From positions 558,001 to 622,000 of the forward strand of contig JAJFTH010000003.1 in assembly GCA_021373135.1 (NCBI GenBank): a stretch of DNA of 64,000 nucleotides. The letters are read 5' to 3'. This DNA is from Bacteroidales bacterium (GTDB taxonomy: Bacteria; Bacteroidota; Bacteroidia; Bacteroidales; UBA1402). A program made the translations under genes and the position numbers. The notes beneath the pieces were generated by a model. That model made no database searches. It was not told the origin of the DNA and was given only the letters and a program-made list of their open reading frames with translations. Of this stretch, positions 35,451 to 44,046 are shown piece after piece. The first letter of the stretch is position 1; the number at the start of each line of letters is the position of its first letter.

Positions 35451-37019
35451 ATGAAAAAAGGTTATTTACTTTTTTTTGGAGCGGTGTTGGCATTCCAGTG
35501 TTTGAATGCTCAAACAGCCGATAGCAAGTACGCACTGGGTCTTAATTTGACAAAAAGTGAGTACTATGGAGATATTGGAAATGGACTCTGGAATTTCGAC
35601 CAAAATTCTTTGGGTGGTGGTCTGTCCCTGGGCAAATATTTGAATCCCTCTTTTGATTTGGGTTTGCAAGGTAATTTTGGACAGTATGGTTATCGAAAAG
35701 ACGCTACGGACAATTTTTACGGTTATAAAATGGATTTGTCCTTGTATGTCCATTACAAGCTGAATAATGGTTACATTCTTAAAGAAGATGCCAGACTCTC
35801 GCCTTTTTTGTCACTTGGAGGGGGTTTGGTTTCCTATTACAGGAGTGAAAGTTGGCCTGACCCCAAAATCATCACAGGAAATGATTTCGTTTTTCCGATG
35901 GGTGCAGGATTAAAATATCAGCTCAGTAATGTCATCGCGCTTCAATACAGATATCTATATAACTTCACCACTTCGGATATCAGGGATGAAACCCGTATTG
36001 GTCATGATGGCCCCAACGTCGAAGCAGCAAGGAATCATATACCTATTTATTCATCGAACAAAGGCAACGATGCTTTTGGACAGCATTTATTCAGTGTAAT
36101 CTTCACCCTCGGGAAACCCAAAGACACAGACAAAGACGGTGTGTCCGACAGACATGACCTTTGCCAGGCAACACCTATAGGCGTTATAGTTGACGCTTCC
36201 GGATGTCCTGTGGATACGGATGGAGACGGAGTTCCCGACTATATAGACAAATGTTCCGGGACACCGGCCAACGTAACCGTAGATGCTTCCGGATGCCCTA
36301 CAGATGCAGACAAGGATGGTGTACCTGATTATATAGACAAATGTCCCAATACGCCGGCCAAAGCAACCGTAGATGCTTCAGGATGCCCAACCGATGCTGA
36401 TAAGGATGGCGTTCCAGATTATCTGGATAAATGTCCCAATACGCCGGCCAACATTTCTGTTGATGCCACTGGATGTCCAATTGATACCGATAAGGATGGC
36501 GTGCCTGATTACATAGACAAATGCCCGAATACACCTAAAAGCGTAAAAGTTGATGCCAATGGATGCCCAATAGACACAGACAAGGATGGCGTACCTGATT
36601 ACCTGGACAGATGCCCGAATGTAGCCGGTTTGGCAAGCAACAAAGGCTGTCCTGAGATAAAGGCAGAAGCCAAAAAGATTTTCACGCAAGCACTTCAGGG
36701 CGTTCAGTTTGAATCAGGAAAAGATATTCTCAAGAAAACCTCCTACCCCATTCTGGATAAAGTGGTTACTGTCTTGAAAGACAATCCGTCCTACAATCTT
36801 GAAATCAACGGACATACCGATAGCCAGGGAGATGCAGCCATCAATCTTGATTTGTCGCAAAAAAGAGCAAATGCCGTTAAAAATTACCTGGTCAAAAAAG
36901 GTATTGACGAAGCCAGATTGGTCACCCAGGGATATGGTGAAACAATGCCCGTCGCTGACAACACTACCGCAGCAGGAAGAGCCAAGAACAGGCGCGTTGA
37001 ATTTAAAGTCAATTTCTGA
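35451..37019 (+). CDS. OmpA-family protein with thrombospondin type 3 repeats
   Basis: This links the outer membrane to peptidoglycan. The 522-residue product has a signal peptide (ending LNAQ, about residue 21), an N-terminal beta-barrel (about 25-220), six calcium-type repeats (about 226-400, each with D-x-D-x-D-G-V-x-D) and a C-terminal OmpA domain (about 405-522) with the peptidoglycan motif NGHTDSQGD and RAKNRRVEF. ATG 35451 gives the regular signal peptide. The gene stands alone with a 225-bp AT-rich leader and ends at a strong terminator. It is a common abundant type of surface protein in Bacteroidota. Confidence 0.94.
   Translation: MKKGYLLFFGAVLAFQCLNAQTADSKYALGLNLTKSEYYGDIGNGLWNFDQNSLGGGLSLGKYLNPSFDLGLQGNFGQYGYRKDATDNFYGYKMDLSLYVHYKLNNGYILKEDARLSPFLSLGGGLVSYYRSESWPDPKIITGNDFVFPMGAGLKYQLSNVIALQYRYLYNFTTSDIRDETRIGHDGPNVEAARNHIPIYSSNKGNDAFGQHLFSVIFTLGKPKDTDKDGVSDRHDLCQATPIGVIVDASGCPVDTDGDGVPDYIDKCSGTPANVTVDASGCPTDADKDGVPDYIDKCPNTPAKATVDASGCPTDADKDGVPDYLDKCPNTPANISVDATGCPIDTDKDGVPDYIDKCPNTPKSVKVDANGCPIDTDKDGVPDYLDRCPNVAGLASNKGCPEIKAEAKKIFTQALQGVQFESGKDILKKTSYPILDKVVTVLKDNPSYNLEINGHTDSQGDAAINLDLSQKRANAVKNYLVKKGIDEARLVTQGYGETMPVADNTTAAGRAKNRRVEFKVNF
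36126..36640 (+). repeat. Tandem 90-bp calcium-repeat array in the OmpA gene
   Basis: Six units encode D-x-D-x-D-G-V-x-D-x-x-D-x-C, with a period near 30 residues. DNA identity is high between the middle units (for example GATAAGGATGGCGT recurs), so recombination could change the copy number. Confidence 0.75.
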
Positions 37020-37062
37020 CTATGATGTTTGAATATTTATCATAGAAAAAGAACATCAATGA

Positions 37063-37096
37063 GGGTGTCTCAATGTCAAATCTTGAGACACCCTTT
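37063..37096 (+). terminator. Rho-independent terminator of the OmpA gene
   Basis: GGGTGTCTCA (37063-37072) pairs perfectly with TGAGACACCC (37084-37093), followed by TTTCTTT. It lies between the convergent OmpA gene and the ABC permease gene; the T-run favours the plus strand. Confidence 0.8.
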
Positions 37097-37109
37097 CTTT
37101 GGCCACTTA

Positions 37110-38225
37110 TCACTGCGACTTTCGGTAACTCAGTACAGCCCAGGTATTGAAAACGACTGCGAAAGTGCAGAGTGCCAGGAATGGCTTGATAAGGTCGGCG
37201 GTAGAGCTTCCTTTAAGGTAAACCAGACGCATCACCCGCAAGAAATACTTGAGCGGACTGATATCACTGATATACTGTCCCCATTGCGGCATGTTGTCCA
37301 CAGGAGTGTACAGGCCGCTCATAAAAATAAAGGTAATGACTATGAAGAAAACCATAAACATGGCTTGCTGCAATGTTTTGGCATAATTGGAAACAATCAG
37401 TCCAAGGCCGGAAAAAGCCAGAACGAAAACCGAGGCAAACAAATAAATGGTGAGTAAGCTGCCTTTGGGCCAAAGGCCATAAAATAACCATGCCACGCCA
37501 AAACAAATGGTCAGTACGACAAATCCGACAACCCAGTATGGTATCAGCTTCGACAGTATGAGCGAAAACTTGCTTACAGGTGTCACATTCATTTGTTCGA
37601 TGGTCCCGGCTTCTTTTTCGCTCACGATATTGAAAGCCGGTAGAAAACCACATATCATGGTGATGAGCATAACCATAATAGCAGGCACCATCATGAACTT
37701 GTAATCGAGCAAGGGATTGAAACGGAAAAGTTTCGAGACCTCAAGCCCGGTCTGCGATGAAGAAACAGCTGACGGCAATAGTTCTTGCCTAATCTCCGCA
37801 TTATATTCTGCCAGAATACCCGCCAGATAGGCACTGCCCAATCCACCTTTCATGCCATTAACGGCATTGGCGGATATCATCACCCGGGCATTTTTTTCAC
37901 GAATCAGGTCTTGTTCAAAGCTTGGAGGAATCTCAAGGATCATATCTGACTGATCTTGCTCAATATTTTTCAAGGCCTGACGGTAAGAACTTGGAACGCC
38001 GGTCAAATGGAAATAACGGGATGCGGCAATCTTCTGGACCAAACGCCGGGAATAGGAAGAATGGTTGTTGTCGATGACAGCCAGGTTCAGGTCTTTCACT
38101 TCGAAATTGGCAGCCAAGGGTAAAATGGACAACATGACGAATGGAAAGATAAAGACAAACTTGCTCAGGAACGGATTTCGCCCGAACTGCTTGAACTCTT
38201 TTTCTATGAGATACTTGATGACCAT
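37110..38225 (-). CDS. ABC-2 type transporter permease (second)
   Basis: The 371-residue product has an N-terminal membrane span (about 22-40), a large extracytoplasmic loop (about 45-180) and five further spans in the C-terminal half, the plan of YhhJ/YbhR-like ABC-2 export permeases. The motif EKEAGTIEQMNVTP marks the conserved cytoplasmic loop. It is the last gene of the export operon, one base after the first permease gene, and the two probably form the heterodimeric channel. The cargo is unknown; related systems export drugs or lipids. Confidence 0.9.
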   Translation of the reverse strand: MVIKYLIEKEFKQFGRNPFLSKFVFIFPFVMLSILPLAANFEVKDLNLAVIDNNHSSYSRRLVQKIAASRYFHLTGVPSSYRQALKNIEQDQSDMILEIPPSFEQDLIREKNARVMISANAVNGMKGGLGSAYLAGILAEYNAEIRQELLPSAVSSSQTGLEVSKLFRFNPLLDYKFMMVPAIMVMLITMICGFLPAFNIVSEKEAGTIEQMNVTPVSKFSLILSKLIPYWVVGFVVLTICFGVAWLFYGLWPKGSLLTIYLFASVFVLAFSGLGLIVSNYAKTLQQAMFMVFFIVITFIFMSGLYTPVDNMPQWGQYISDISPLKYFLRVMRLVYLKGSSTADLIKPFLALCTFAVVFNTWAVLSYRKSQ

Positions 38226-38226
38226 G

Positions 38227-39378
38227 TTATTCGAGTCTTATTTTAAAGTTTCGCAAACTAACCGTGACCAAAACGATGGCCATGGAACCTAAAATGGCAA
38301 GTTCCGTGAGGATGGACCCTACACTCAAGCCTTTGATCATGATCTTTTTTACAGCGATGATGTACCATCTGGCCGGAATGATGTCGGAAAGAGCTTGCAG
38401 AGCCACGGGCATATTCTCCGTAGGGAAAAGCATACCGGATAAAAGCATGACCGGCATCATCAACCCCATAGCCGAAATAAGCATGGCGGCCATTTGAGAA
38501 TTTACGACGGAAGAGATAAGCAGTCCTAAGGCCAGAGAAACAAAAATATAAAGCAAGGACAAGACGATCAGCCAAAAAAGACTTCCGGCTACAGGTACGC
38601 CCATCACAAATACGGATATGAGCAGGATGGTGATGAGGTTAACGACAGACAGAAAAAAATAAGGGACAGCCTTGGATAAAATGACATATAACGGCTTCAT
38701 CGGTGAGACCAGCAATATCTCCATCGTCCCATTTTCCTTTTCCCTGGCTATGGAAACTGAGGTCATCATGGCACAAATGAGCAAGATGATCATTCCCATC
38801 ACTCCCGGTACAAAATTATAGGCAGCCACCATGGATGGATTATACAAGAGTTTCACTTCAGGAGTGATCTGATAGGGGATTGCTCCCGTCTTCAGCAGTT
38901 CTTGCTGGTAATTGTTGATGATGGTTGATGCATACGTGGTGATGGTGTTTGCCGTATTCGGGTCGGTACCATCTGCGATAAGCTGTATCTGTGCCTTGCC
39001 TCCATGCACCAGGCTTTCGTAGAAATGTTCACTGAAGACCACAACCATGGCTACCTCCCCGGATTTAAAAACCCGATCCACCTCATCAGGACTTTTCAGC
39101 ATCCTGTGAAGCACAAAATAGTCATTAACCTGCAGTTTTTCCACAATGGCCCTGGTGGCCTCATCTTGCGAAGGGTCATATACGGCAACCTTTGAATTTT
39201 TGACTTCGGTATTGAGGGCATAACCAAAAAGGATGAGCATCAGGATGGGCATGACCAACAAAATGAGCATACTCATCTTGTCACGGAAAATATGATGGAA
39301 TTCCTTGCGTACAAAAGCCATGAAGAAAATCCAGTTTCCTTTGGCTGTGGGTTTGGTCATATTGGAAAAATCATTCAT
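38227..39378 (-). CDS. ABC-2 type transporter permease (first)
   Basis: The 383-residue permease has the same topology as its partner downstream: one span near residues 35-55, a periplasmic loop, and five spans from about 190, with AREKENGTMEILLVSPM as the conserved loop before the C-terminal spans. Its ATG overlaps the stop codon of the ATPase gene (ATGA), a sign of translational coupling. The likeness of the two permeases suggests an old duplication. Confidence 0.9.
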   Translation of the reverse strand: MNDFSNMTKPTAKGNWIFFMAFVRKEFHHIFRDKMSMLILLVMPILMLILFGYALNTEVKNSKVAVYDPSQDEATRAIVEKLQVNDYFVLHRMLKSPDEVDRVFKSGEVAMVVVFSEHFYESLVHGGKAQIQLIADGTDPNTANTITTYASTIINNYQQELLKTGAIPYQITPEVKLLYNPSMVAAYNFVPGVMGMIILLICAMMTSVSIAREKENGTMEILLVSPMKPLYVILSKAVPYFFLSVVNLITILLISVFVMGVPVAGSLFWLIVLSLLYIFVSLALGLLISSVVNSQMAAMLISAMGLMMPVMLLSGMLFPTENMPVALQALSDIIPARWYIIAVKKIMIKGLSVGSILTELAILGSMAIVLVTVSLRNFKIRLE

Positions 39379-40139
39379 TGTTCCGTCCTTTTTGCTTTTC
39401 TGGCCAATTGATGAAACACATCATCCATGTTTTTCGCCTCCAATTGCTGTTTTAGGTTGTTTGGGGTGTCAAGTGCCTCAATATGCCCGTCCACCATGAT
39501 GGATACCCTGTTACAGTATTCGGCCTCATCCATGTAGTGTGTGGTCACGAACACGGTAATGCCTCGATCGGCAGCCTGATAGATGAGTTCCCAGAACTGG
39601 CGTCTTACAGCAGGGTCTACACCTCCGGTCGGTTCATCCAGAAATACAATTTTCGGTTCATGGAAAATGGCCACCGAGAAAGCAAGTTTCTGTTTCCAAC
39701 CCAAAGGCAAGGACTTGACAAGGGCTTGTTTTTCAGCCTCAAAGCCAAGGCGTTTGAGCAAATCATCAGTCCTGCCGGCAATATCCTTTTCCGGAACACC
39801 ATAGATGCCGGCATAAAGCCTGATGTTCTCCCAGACTTTCAAATCTTCGTACAAGGCAAACTTCTGGCTCATATAGCCGATGCAACGCTTGATCTTTTCT
39901 GTTTCCCGGGCAATATCATATCCGGCGACCCAGGCTTCGCCGGATGTCTGTTTGCTCAAACCGCAGAGCATTCGCATGGCTGTGGTCTTACCTGCTCCAT
40001 TGGCACCCAGAAAGCCAAAAATTTCACCTTTTCCAACCTCGAACGAAAGATGGTCGACTGCCGTAAAATTGCCGAATTTCTTGGTCAGGTCACGGGCTAC
40101 GATGACCTTATCTTCCGGTATTTGAGTCTTTGATATCAT
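39375..40139 (-). CDS. ABC transporter ATP-binding protein (second)
   Basis: The 254-residue ATPase drives the exporter. Walker A is GANGAGKTT, the signature region lies at KSLPLGWKQKLAFSVA (atypical, since the usual LSGGQ is replaced by SLPLGWKQ), Walker B is IVFLDEPTGG, and the switch histidine is in FVTTHYMDEAEYC. The ATG at 40139 overlaps the preceding gene's stop codon (ATGA). A longer frame to 40205 runs into the upstream gene and is rejected. The odd signature is shared by some tandem ATPase exporters and needs no error. Confidence 0.92.
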   Translation of the reverse strand: MISKTQIPEDKVIVARDLTKKFGNFTAVDHLSFEVGKGEIFGFLGANGAGKTTAMRMLCGLSKQTSGEAWVAGYDIARETEKIKRCIGYMSQKFALYEDLKVWENIRLYAGIYGVPEKDIAGRTDDLLKRLGFEAEKQALVKSLPLGWKQKLAFSVAIFHEPKIVFLDEPTGGVDPAVRRQFWELIYQAADRGITVFVTTHYMDEAEYCNRVSIMVDGHIEALDTPNNLKQQLEAKNMDDVFHQLARKAKRTEQ

Positions 40140-41053
40140 AGGATGTTTTTTCCGGACAATTGCATGAAGCAATCTTCCACATTGGGTTCTATTTTTTGAA
40201 TGCACACGTTGGTATGTTTCAACCCGTCCAAATAGACTGAAAGGTCATGCGAATTGCATTTCCCATTTTTAAGGGTTACATGATGGGCGTCACCAAAAGC
40301 GAAGCTGCTGCTCACGCCTTCGTTGAGACGCAGGTCTGAAAGCAGTTTCGACATATGGTCACTTCTAACCGACCACAGTTCGCTGTCAAAACCTTTTATG
40401 ATATTCTGAGGAGTATCCGTTTTAAGGAACTTTCCATTCTGAATCAGGGCAATACGGTCACACAGGCTGGCCTCATCCATATAAGGAGTAGATACCAGAA
40501 TGGAAATGCCCCGCTGCTTCAATCGTTGGAGCATGGTCCAGAACTCTTTGCGGGAAACGGGATCCACACCGGTGGTCGGTTCATCTAAAAACAGTACGGA
40601 CGGCTCATGAATTAAGGCACAGCACAGGGCCAGTTTCTGCTTCATACCTCCGGACAAGGCTCCAGCCCTTCTGTTCTTAAAAGGCTCAATCTGCTGATAG
40701 ATGTCTTTGACCGAATCATAGTTTTCTTCTACGGTGGTATGGAAAACCGAGGCAAAAAAGGTAAGATTTTCCAGAACCGTCAAATCCTGATAAAGGGAAA
40801 AACGTCCCGGCATGTAACCAACTACCTTGCGTATTTTTGCATAATCCTTTATTACGTCAAAACCACAGACAGAAGCGGTTCCTTCATCCGGTAAAATCAA
40901 AGTGGCGAGTATCCGGAAAAGTGTGGTCTTGCCTGCTCCGTCCGGCCCGATCAGACCAAAGATGTCGCCTTCCCCGACTTCCAGGCTGATGCCTGACAAA
41001 GCCTGAAGTTTACCATACTTTTTCCCGATGAGATTTGCGGAAACTGCGTTCAT
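40136..41053 (-). CDS. ABC transporter ATP-binding protein (first)
   Basis: The 305-residue ATPase has Walker A GPDGAGKTT, the signature LSGGMKQKLALCCA, Walker B VLFLDEPTTG and the switch region VSTPYMDEASLC, in which proline stands where the switch histidine is usual (TPYMDEA instead of THYMDEA). This suggests that one of the two nucleotide sites is degenerate, and the second ATPase, with a normal histidine but a poor signature, complements it. A C-terminal extension of about 70 residues follows the core. It lies 7 bp after the HlyD gene. Confidence 0.93.
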   Translation of the reverse strand: MNAVSANLIGKKYGKLQALSGISLEVGEGDIFGLIGPDGAGKTTLFRILATLILPDEGTASVCGFDVIKDYAKIRKVVGYMPGRFSLYQDLTVLENLTFFASVFHTTVEENYDSVKDIYQQIEPFKNRRAGALSGGMKQKLALCCALIHEPSVLFLDEPTTGVDPVSRKEFWTMLQRLKQRGISILVSTPYMDEASLCDRIALIQNGKFLKTDTPQNIIKGFDSELWSVRSDHMSKLLSDLRLNEGVSSSFAFGDAHHVTLKNGKCNSHDLSVYLDGLKHTNVCIQKIEPNVEDCFMQLSGKNIL

Positions 41054-41060
41054 GGTTGTA

Positions 41061-41978
41061 TCATTTCTTAAATTTGATTCCTCCGTACATACCTATCTTG
41101 AGATTTCCGTCATTCTTTACATCAACTTTGACCGCATACACCAAATTAGCCCTTTCATCTCTGGTTTGGATGGTTTTCGGTGTAAATTCAGCCTTGGACG
41201 ATATCCAGGCAACTTTTCCCTGATAGGCTTTGTTTCCTTTGGATCCAAATTCAGCATTGACTCCGACCATTTGTCCGACCTTGAGCTTTGCCAACTGATC
41301 GGCGGTCACATAGGCACGCAATATCATGTTTTCCATATCGGCCACCTTGAACAGGCTCCTACCCTGTGTAGCCAGCTCTCCAGCCTCGGCATACTTCACC
41401 AGGACTGTGCCGTTGATGGGACTTGCAATGCCGGATTTACGCAGTTGGTCGTCTATTTGCGCCACTTGGTTTCTTAGGGACTCACTTTCCCCGCTGATGC
41501 CTTTGCTGCTATTCACAAGCGTTTCCCTGGTAGCCCGCAACTGTTTTTGCAGCACCTCTATCTGGGCATTGATGTCATCTAATTGCTTTTGATTGGCGGC
41601 ACCGGACGCCAAAAGATTCGTCACCCTTGTTCGCTCTGTCATGGCTGTGGCAATTTGTTGCTGAATGGCTGCCACCTGCACATTGACATCCGGAGTTCTG
41701 CTTTGAGAAGCCTGAATACTGGCAAGTAACTGCCTTTTGCGCAAATAAAGCTGTATCGTATCAATATAACCGATCTTTTCTCCGGCTTTCAACAGTTGTC
41801 CTTCCTGCAAGTCAAAACGCATGATCTTGCCGTTGGCCTCCGATGAAACAATGATTTCAGTAGACTCAAAAGTACCTGAAGCATCCGTCAAGGCATCTGA
41901 ATTTCCGCAAGCATACAAGGCTATTGCCACCCCGAAGGCCAACATCGGGTATTTGAATTTCTTAATGATGGTTTCCAT
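41061..41978 (-). CDS. HlyD/RND-type membrane fusion protein, lipid-anchored
   Basis: This periplasmic adaptor joins the inner-membrane exporter to the TolC channel. The 305-residue product has a lipobox (LYAC, Cys24), a split biotinyl-lipoyl domain (SSEANGKIMRFDLQEGQLLKAGEKIG near residue 45-70 and SPINGTVLVKYAEAGELATQG near 180-205, both quoted by their ends), a coiled-coil hairpin between them (about 78-175) and a beta-barrel domain. It stands between the TolC and ATPase genes, 17 and 7 bp away. The type matches YhiI/YbhG-like adaptors of ABC-2 exporters. Confidence 0.92.
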   Translation of the reverse strand: METIIKKFKYPMLAFGVAIALYACGNSDALTDASGTFESTEIIVSSEANGKIMRFDLQEGQLLKAGEKIGYIDTIQLYLRKRQLLASIQASQSRTPDVNVQVAAIQQQIATAMTERTRVTNLLASGAANQKQLDDINAQIEVLQKQLRATRETLVNSSKGISGESESLRNQVAQIDDQLRKSGIASPINGTVLVKYAEAGELATQGRSLFKVADMENMILRAYVTADQLAKLKVGQMVGVNAEFGSKGNKAYQGKVAWISSKAEFTPKTIQTRDERANLVYAVKVDVKNDGNLKIGMYGGIKFKK

Positions 41979-41995
41979 TTGGTTTTATTTGAAGA

Positions 41996-43264
41996 TTAAT
42001 TGTTTGTACTATATTTTAAATTGTAAGTGTCCAATAACAGTTGAATCTCATGCAGGGATTTTTGCTGCCTGGCCAGACTCTCCGCATTGACTTCCCGCAA
42101 CAGGTCTGTCACAGACTGAACGCCGTTTGCCACTTTTGCTTCGGATGCTTTTTTCAGGCTGACATGCAGCCGGATAATCTCGTCATCATCCCGGAGCAGT
42201 TGGCGCATCTTATCCAACTCATTGTTTTGTTGCTTGATTTTCAGACTATTGTTGAACAGGAACGTTTCTTTCTGGTTGGAGACCATTTCCTTATTGATTT
42301 TCAGATTATTAAGATTGTTCTTCTGCGTGTAGAAACCGCTGATGTTCCACGACAGCCGGACGCCGCCAATATAGAAAGGAGAAAAGTCGTTTTGCAGCAT
42401 ATTGAGTCCCGGTCTTCCATATCCTCCTTGAACAAAAAGTCCCACTTTAGGCAGTGTGCCCGACTTGATCATATCGGTCTGGTGATCAATCAAACTTAAT
42501 TGCCGGTCGAACAGGCCGATTTCAGGCCGTTTGAGCATTGTTTCATCAAAAACATCCATGACTATGGACGGTTTCAACAGACTTGATTCATCAGCCAAGA
42601 CTATGCCCATCATGGCTGAAAGCATTTCGCCGTAGGATTTCCGGGCTGCCAGCAATTCCGTCCGCCTTTGGCCGTTGTTCAACTGTTCAAGTCTGACAGC
42701 GTCAAGATCGGCTTGATTGGCCACTCCGTTTCGCATGTAAGACGCCACCTTGTCGTAATTGGTCTGCAACTCCGTATTCAGGACGGCATTCTGCTGCAAC
42801 TGTTCATCAATCAACAAACATCCGAAAAAAAGCTGGTTGACCCTGTCCTTGATGGCATACAGGTCGACTTCCAGCTTTTGACTTTCAACGGCGGCATTGT
42901 CCCGGTGCACTTTCTTTTGTATGGAAGTCGTGCCACCGTCCCAAACGATCTGGTTCACATCCAGCACGGCCTGATACTGGTCCTTGCTTTGATGGATGGA
43001 CATGGTTGTTTGTTGCCCTATCGGCACCTCTAAGCTGATGGCGTCCGATTGATAGGTTGCTTTGGCTGTGAAGGAAACCTGGGGCAAATAGGCCTTTCCG
43101 GCATTGGATAGATTGTATTCCAGCGATTTTTCAATCAGACCGAACTGCTTGATCTGCGGATAATTCTGCCTGGCCTTTTCTTGGCATTGGTCTATGGTAA
43201 ACTGACCAAAAGCTTGCATCGAAAAAAGGATCATGACGGCAAACAAAACTACAGGTGTTTTCAT
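41996..43264 (-). CDS. TolC-family outer-membrane efflux protein
   Basis: The 422-residue product has a signal peptide (ending QAFGQ, residue 21) and two homologous halves of long helices with short beta strands, the TolC plan; PQVSFTAKATYQSDAI and PKVGLFVQGGYGRPGLNM are the strand regions that begin the two halves. It forms the trimeric outer channel of this exporter. It lies 12 bp after the TetR gene and 17 bp before the adaptor gene. Confidence 0.92.
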   Translation of the reverse strand: MKTPVVLFAVMILFSMQAFGQFTIDQCQEKARQNYPQIKQFGLIEKSLEYNLSNAGKAYLPQVSFTAKATYQSDAISLEVPIGQQTTMSIHQSKDQYQAVLDVNQIVWDGGTTSIQKKVHRDNAAVESQKLEVDLYAIKDRVNQLFFGCLLIDEQLQQNAVLNTELQTNYDKVASYMRNGVANQADLDAVRLEQLNNGQRRTELLAARKSYGEMLSAMMGIVLADESSLLKPSIVMDVFDETMLKRPEIGLFDRQLSLIDHQTDMIKSGTLPKVGLFVQGGYGRPGLNMLQNDFSPFYIGGVRLSWNISGFYTQKNNLNNLKINKEMVSNQKETFLFNNSLKIKQQNNELDKMRQLLRDDDEIIRLHVSLKKASEAKVANGVQSVTDLLREVNAESLARQQKSLHEIQLLLDTYNLKYSTNN

Positions 43265-43276
43265 TCATTCATTTAT

Positions 43277-43897
43277 TCAAGGGTTCAAACTATTCATGAT
43301 CAGTCGGATGTTCTCAGCTCTTCTCTGTTCCAGAATGACATCCAATGGTTCCTTCGAATTTTCGGCAAAAAGCCTCAAGAGTGGAGAACCAATAAAAGTC
43401 ATTACATTCAACGAAAAAATAGAAAACAGCAAGGATGCGGCATCGGTCTTACAGATACGTCCGCTTTCATATTCCACATCGAGTTCCGACTGCATCCGTG
43501 CAATAATAGATAATGGCAGATGTCCTACGTCTGCATATATTTTCCGGGCAAGGTCCTGATTTGTATGAACCTCATTAAACAACAAAATCGGCAACTTACT
43601 GTTCACTTTAAGCATATCAAAATGATTGCCGATGCGCTTCTCTAATTTTTCTTTAAAAGGCAGATCCTCTTCACTGATTTCCAGCAGAGAAAAGCAGAAA
43701 CTCTTAATCTTGTTTTCAAAAACTTGCTTGAAAAGATTTTCTTTCGAGCGAAAGTAATAATGCACAAGTGCCTGATTGCATCCGACCACACGGGCTATTT
43801 CAATGGTGGAAGTTCTGGCGTAACCCTTATCCAGAAAGAGTGCCTCCGCTGCTTCCATGATACACTGTTCCGTCGTATTGTTTTGTGTCCTGATCAT
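43277..43897 (-). CDS. TetR/AcrR-family repressor of the export operon
   Basis: The 206-residue protein has a TetR DNA-binding head (about 8-55, with IMEAAEALFLDKGYARTSTIEIARVVG and ALVHYYFRSKENLFKQVF in pieces) and a C-terminal ligand domain of its own kind. It is the first gene of the operon and should repress it until an exported compound binds. The palindrome at 43910-43925, only 12 bp before its start codon, is the probable operator, so control is autoregulatory. The ligand is unknown. Confidence 0.92.
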   Translation of the reverse strand: MIRTQNNTTEQCIMEAAEALFLDKGYARTSTIEIARVVGCNQALVHYYFRSKENLFKQVFENKIKSFCFSLLEISEEDLPFKEKLEKRIGNHFDMLKVNSKLPILLFNEVHTNQDLARKIYADVGHLPLSIIARMQSELDVEYESGRICKTDAASLLFSIFSLNVMTFIGSPLLRLFAENSKEPLDVILEQRRAENIRLIMNSLNP

Positions 43898-43909
43898 TAA
43901 TAATACTAT

Positions 43910-43925
43910 TTAATAGACCTATTAA
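43910..43925 (-). promoter_or_regulatory. Probable TetR operator
   Basis: TTAATAG-AC-CTATTAA: two perfect 7-bp inverted arms around a 2-bp centre, 12 bp before the TetR start codon. Size and place fit a TetR-family operator; binding is inferred. Confidence 0.5.
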
Positions 43926-43981
43926 TACGCAAAGAAAGAATGTTTTTTTGTATTATGCAAAAATTTTCGGTTTTTTTAGGC

Positions 43982-44016
43982 AAAAAAAATGGCCTCAAGC
44001 AATAAAGCTCGGGGCC
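43982..44016 (-). terminator. Rho-independent terminator of the pgk-MFS unit
   Basis: On the minus strand GGCCCCGAGC (44016-44007) pairs with GCTTGAGGCC (44000-43991) with one mismatch and one G-T pair, followed by a run of T (43989-43982). Confidence 0.75.
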
Positions 44017-44046
44017 ACCCTATCAATCAGGCTATATTTCAATACA

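Noticed and set aside
39483..40133. 216-codon plus frame inside the ABC ATPase gene
   Set aside because: A shadow of a well-supported ATPase with all motifs on the minus strand.
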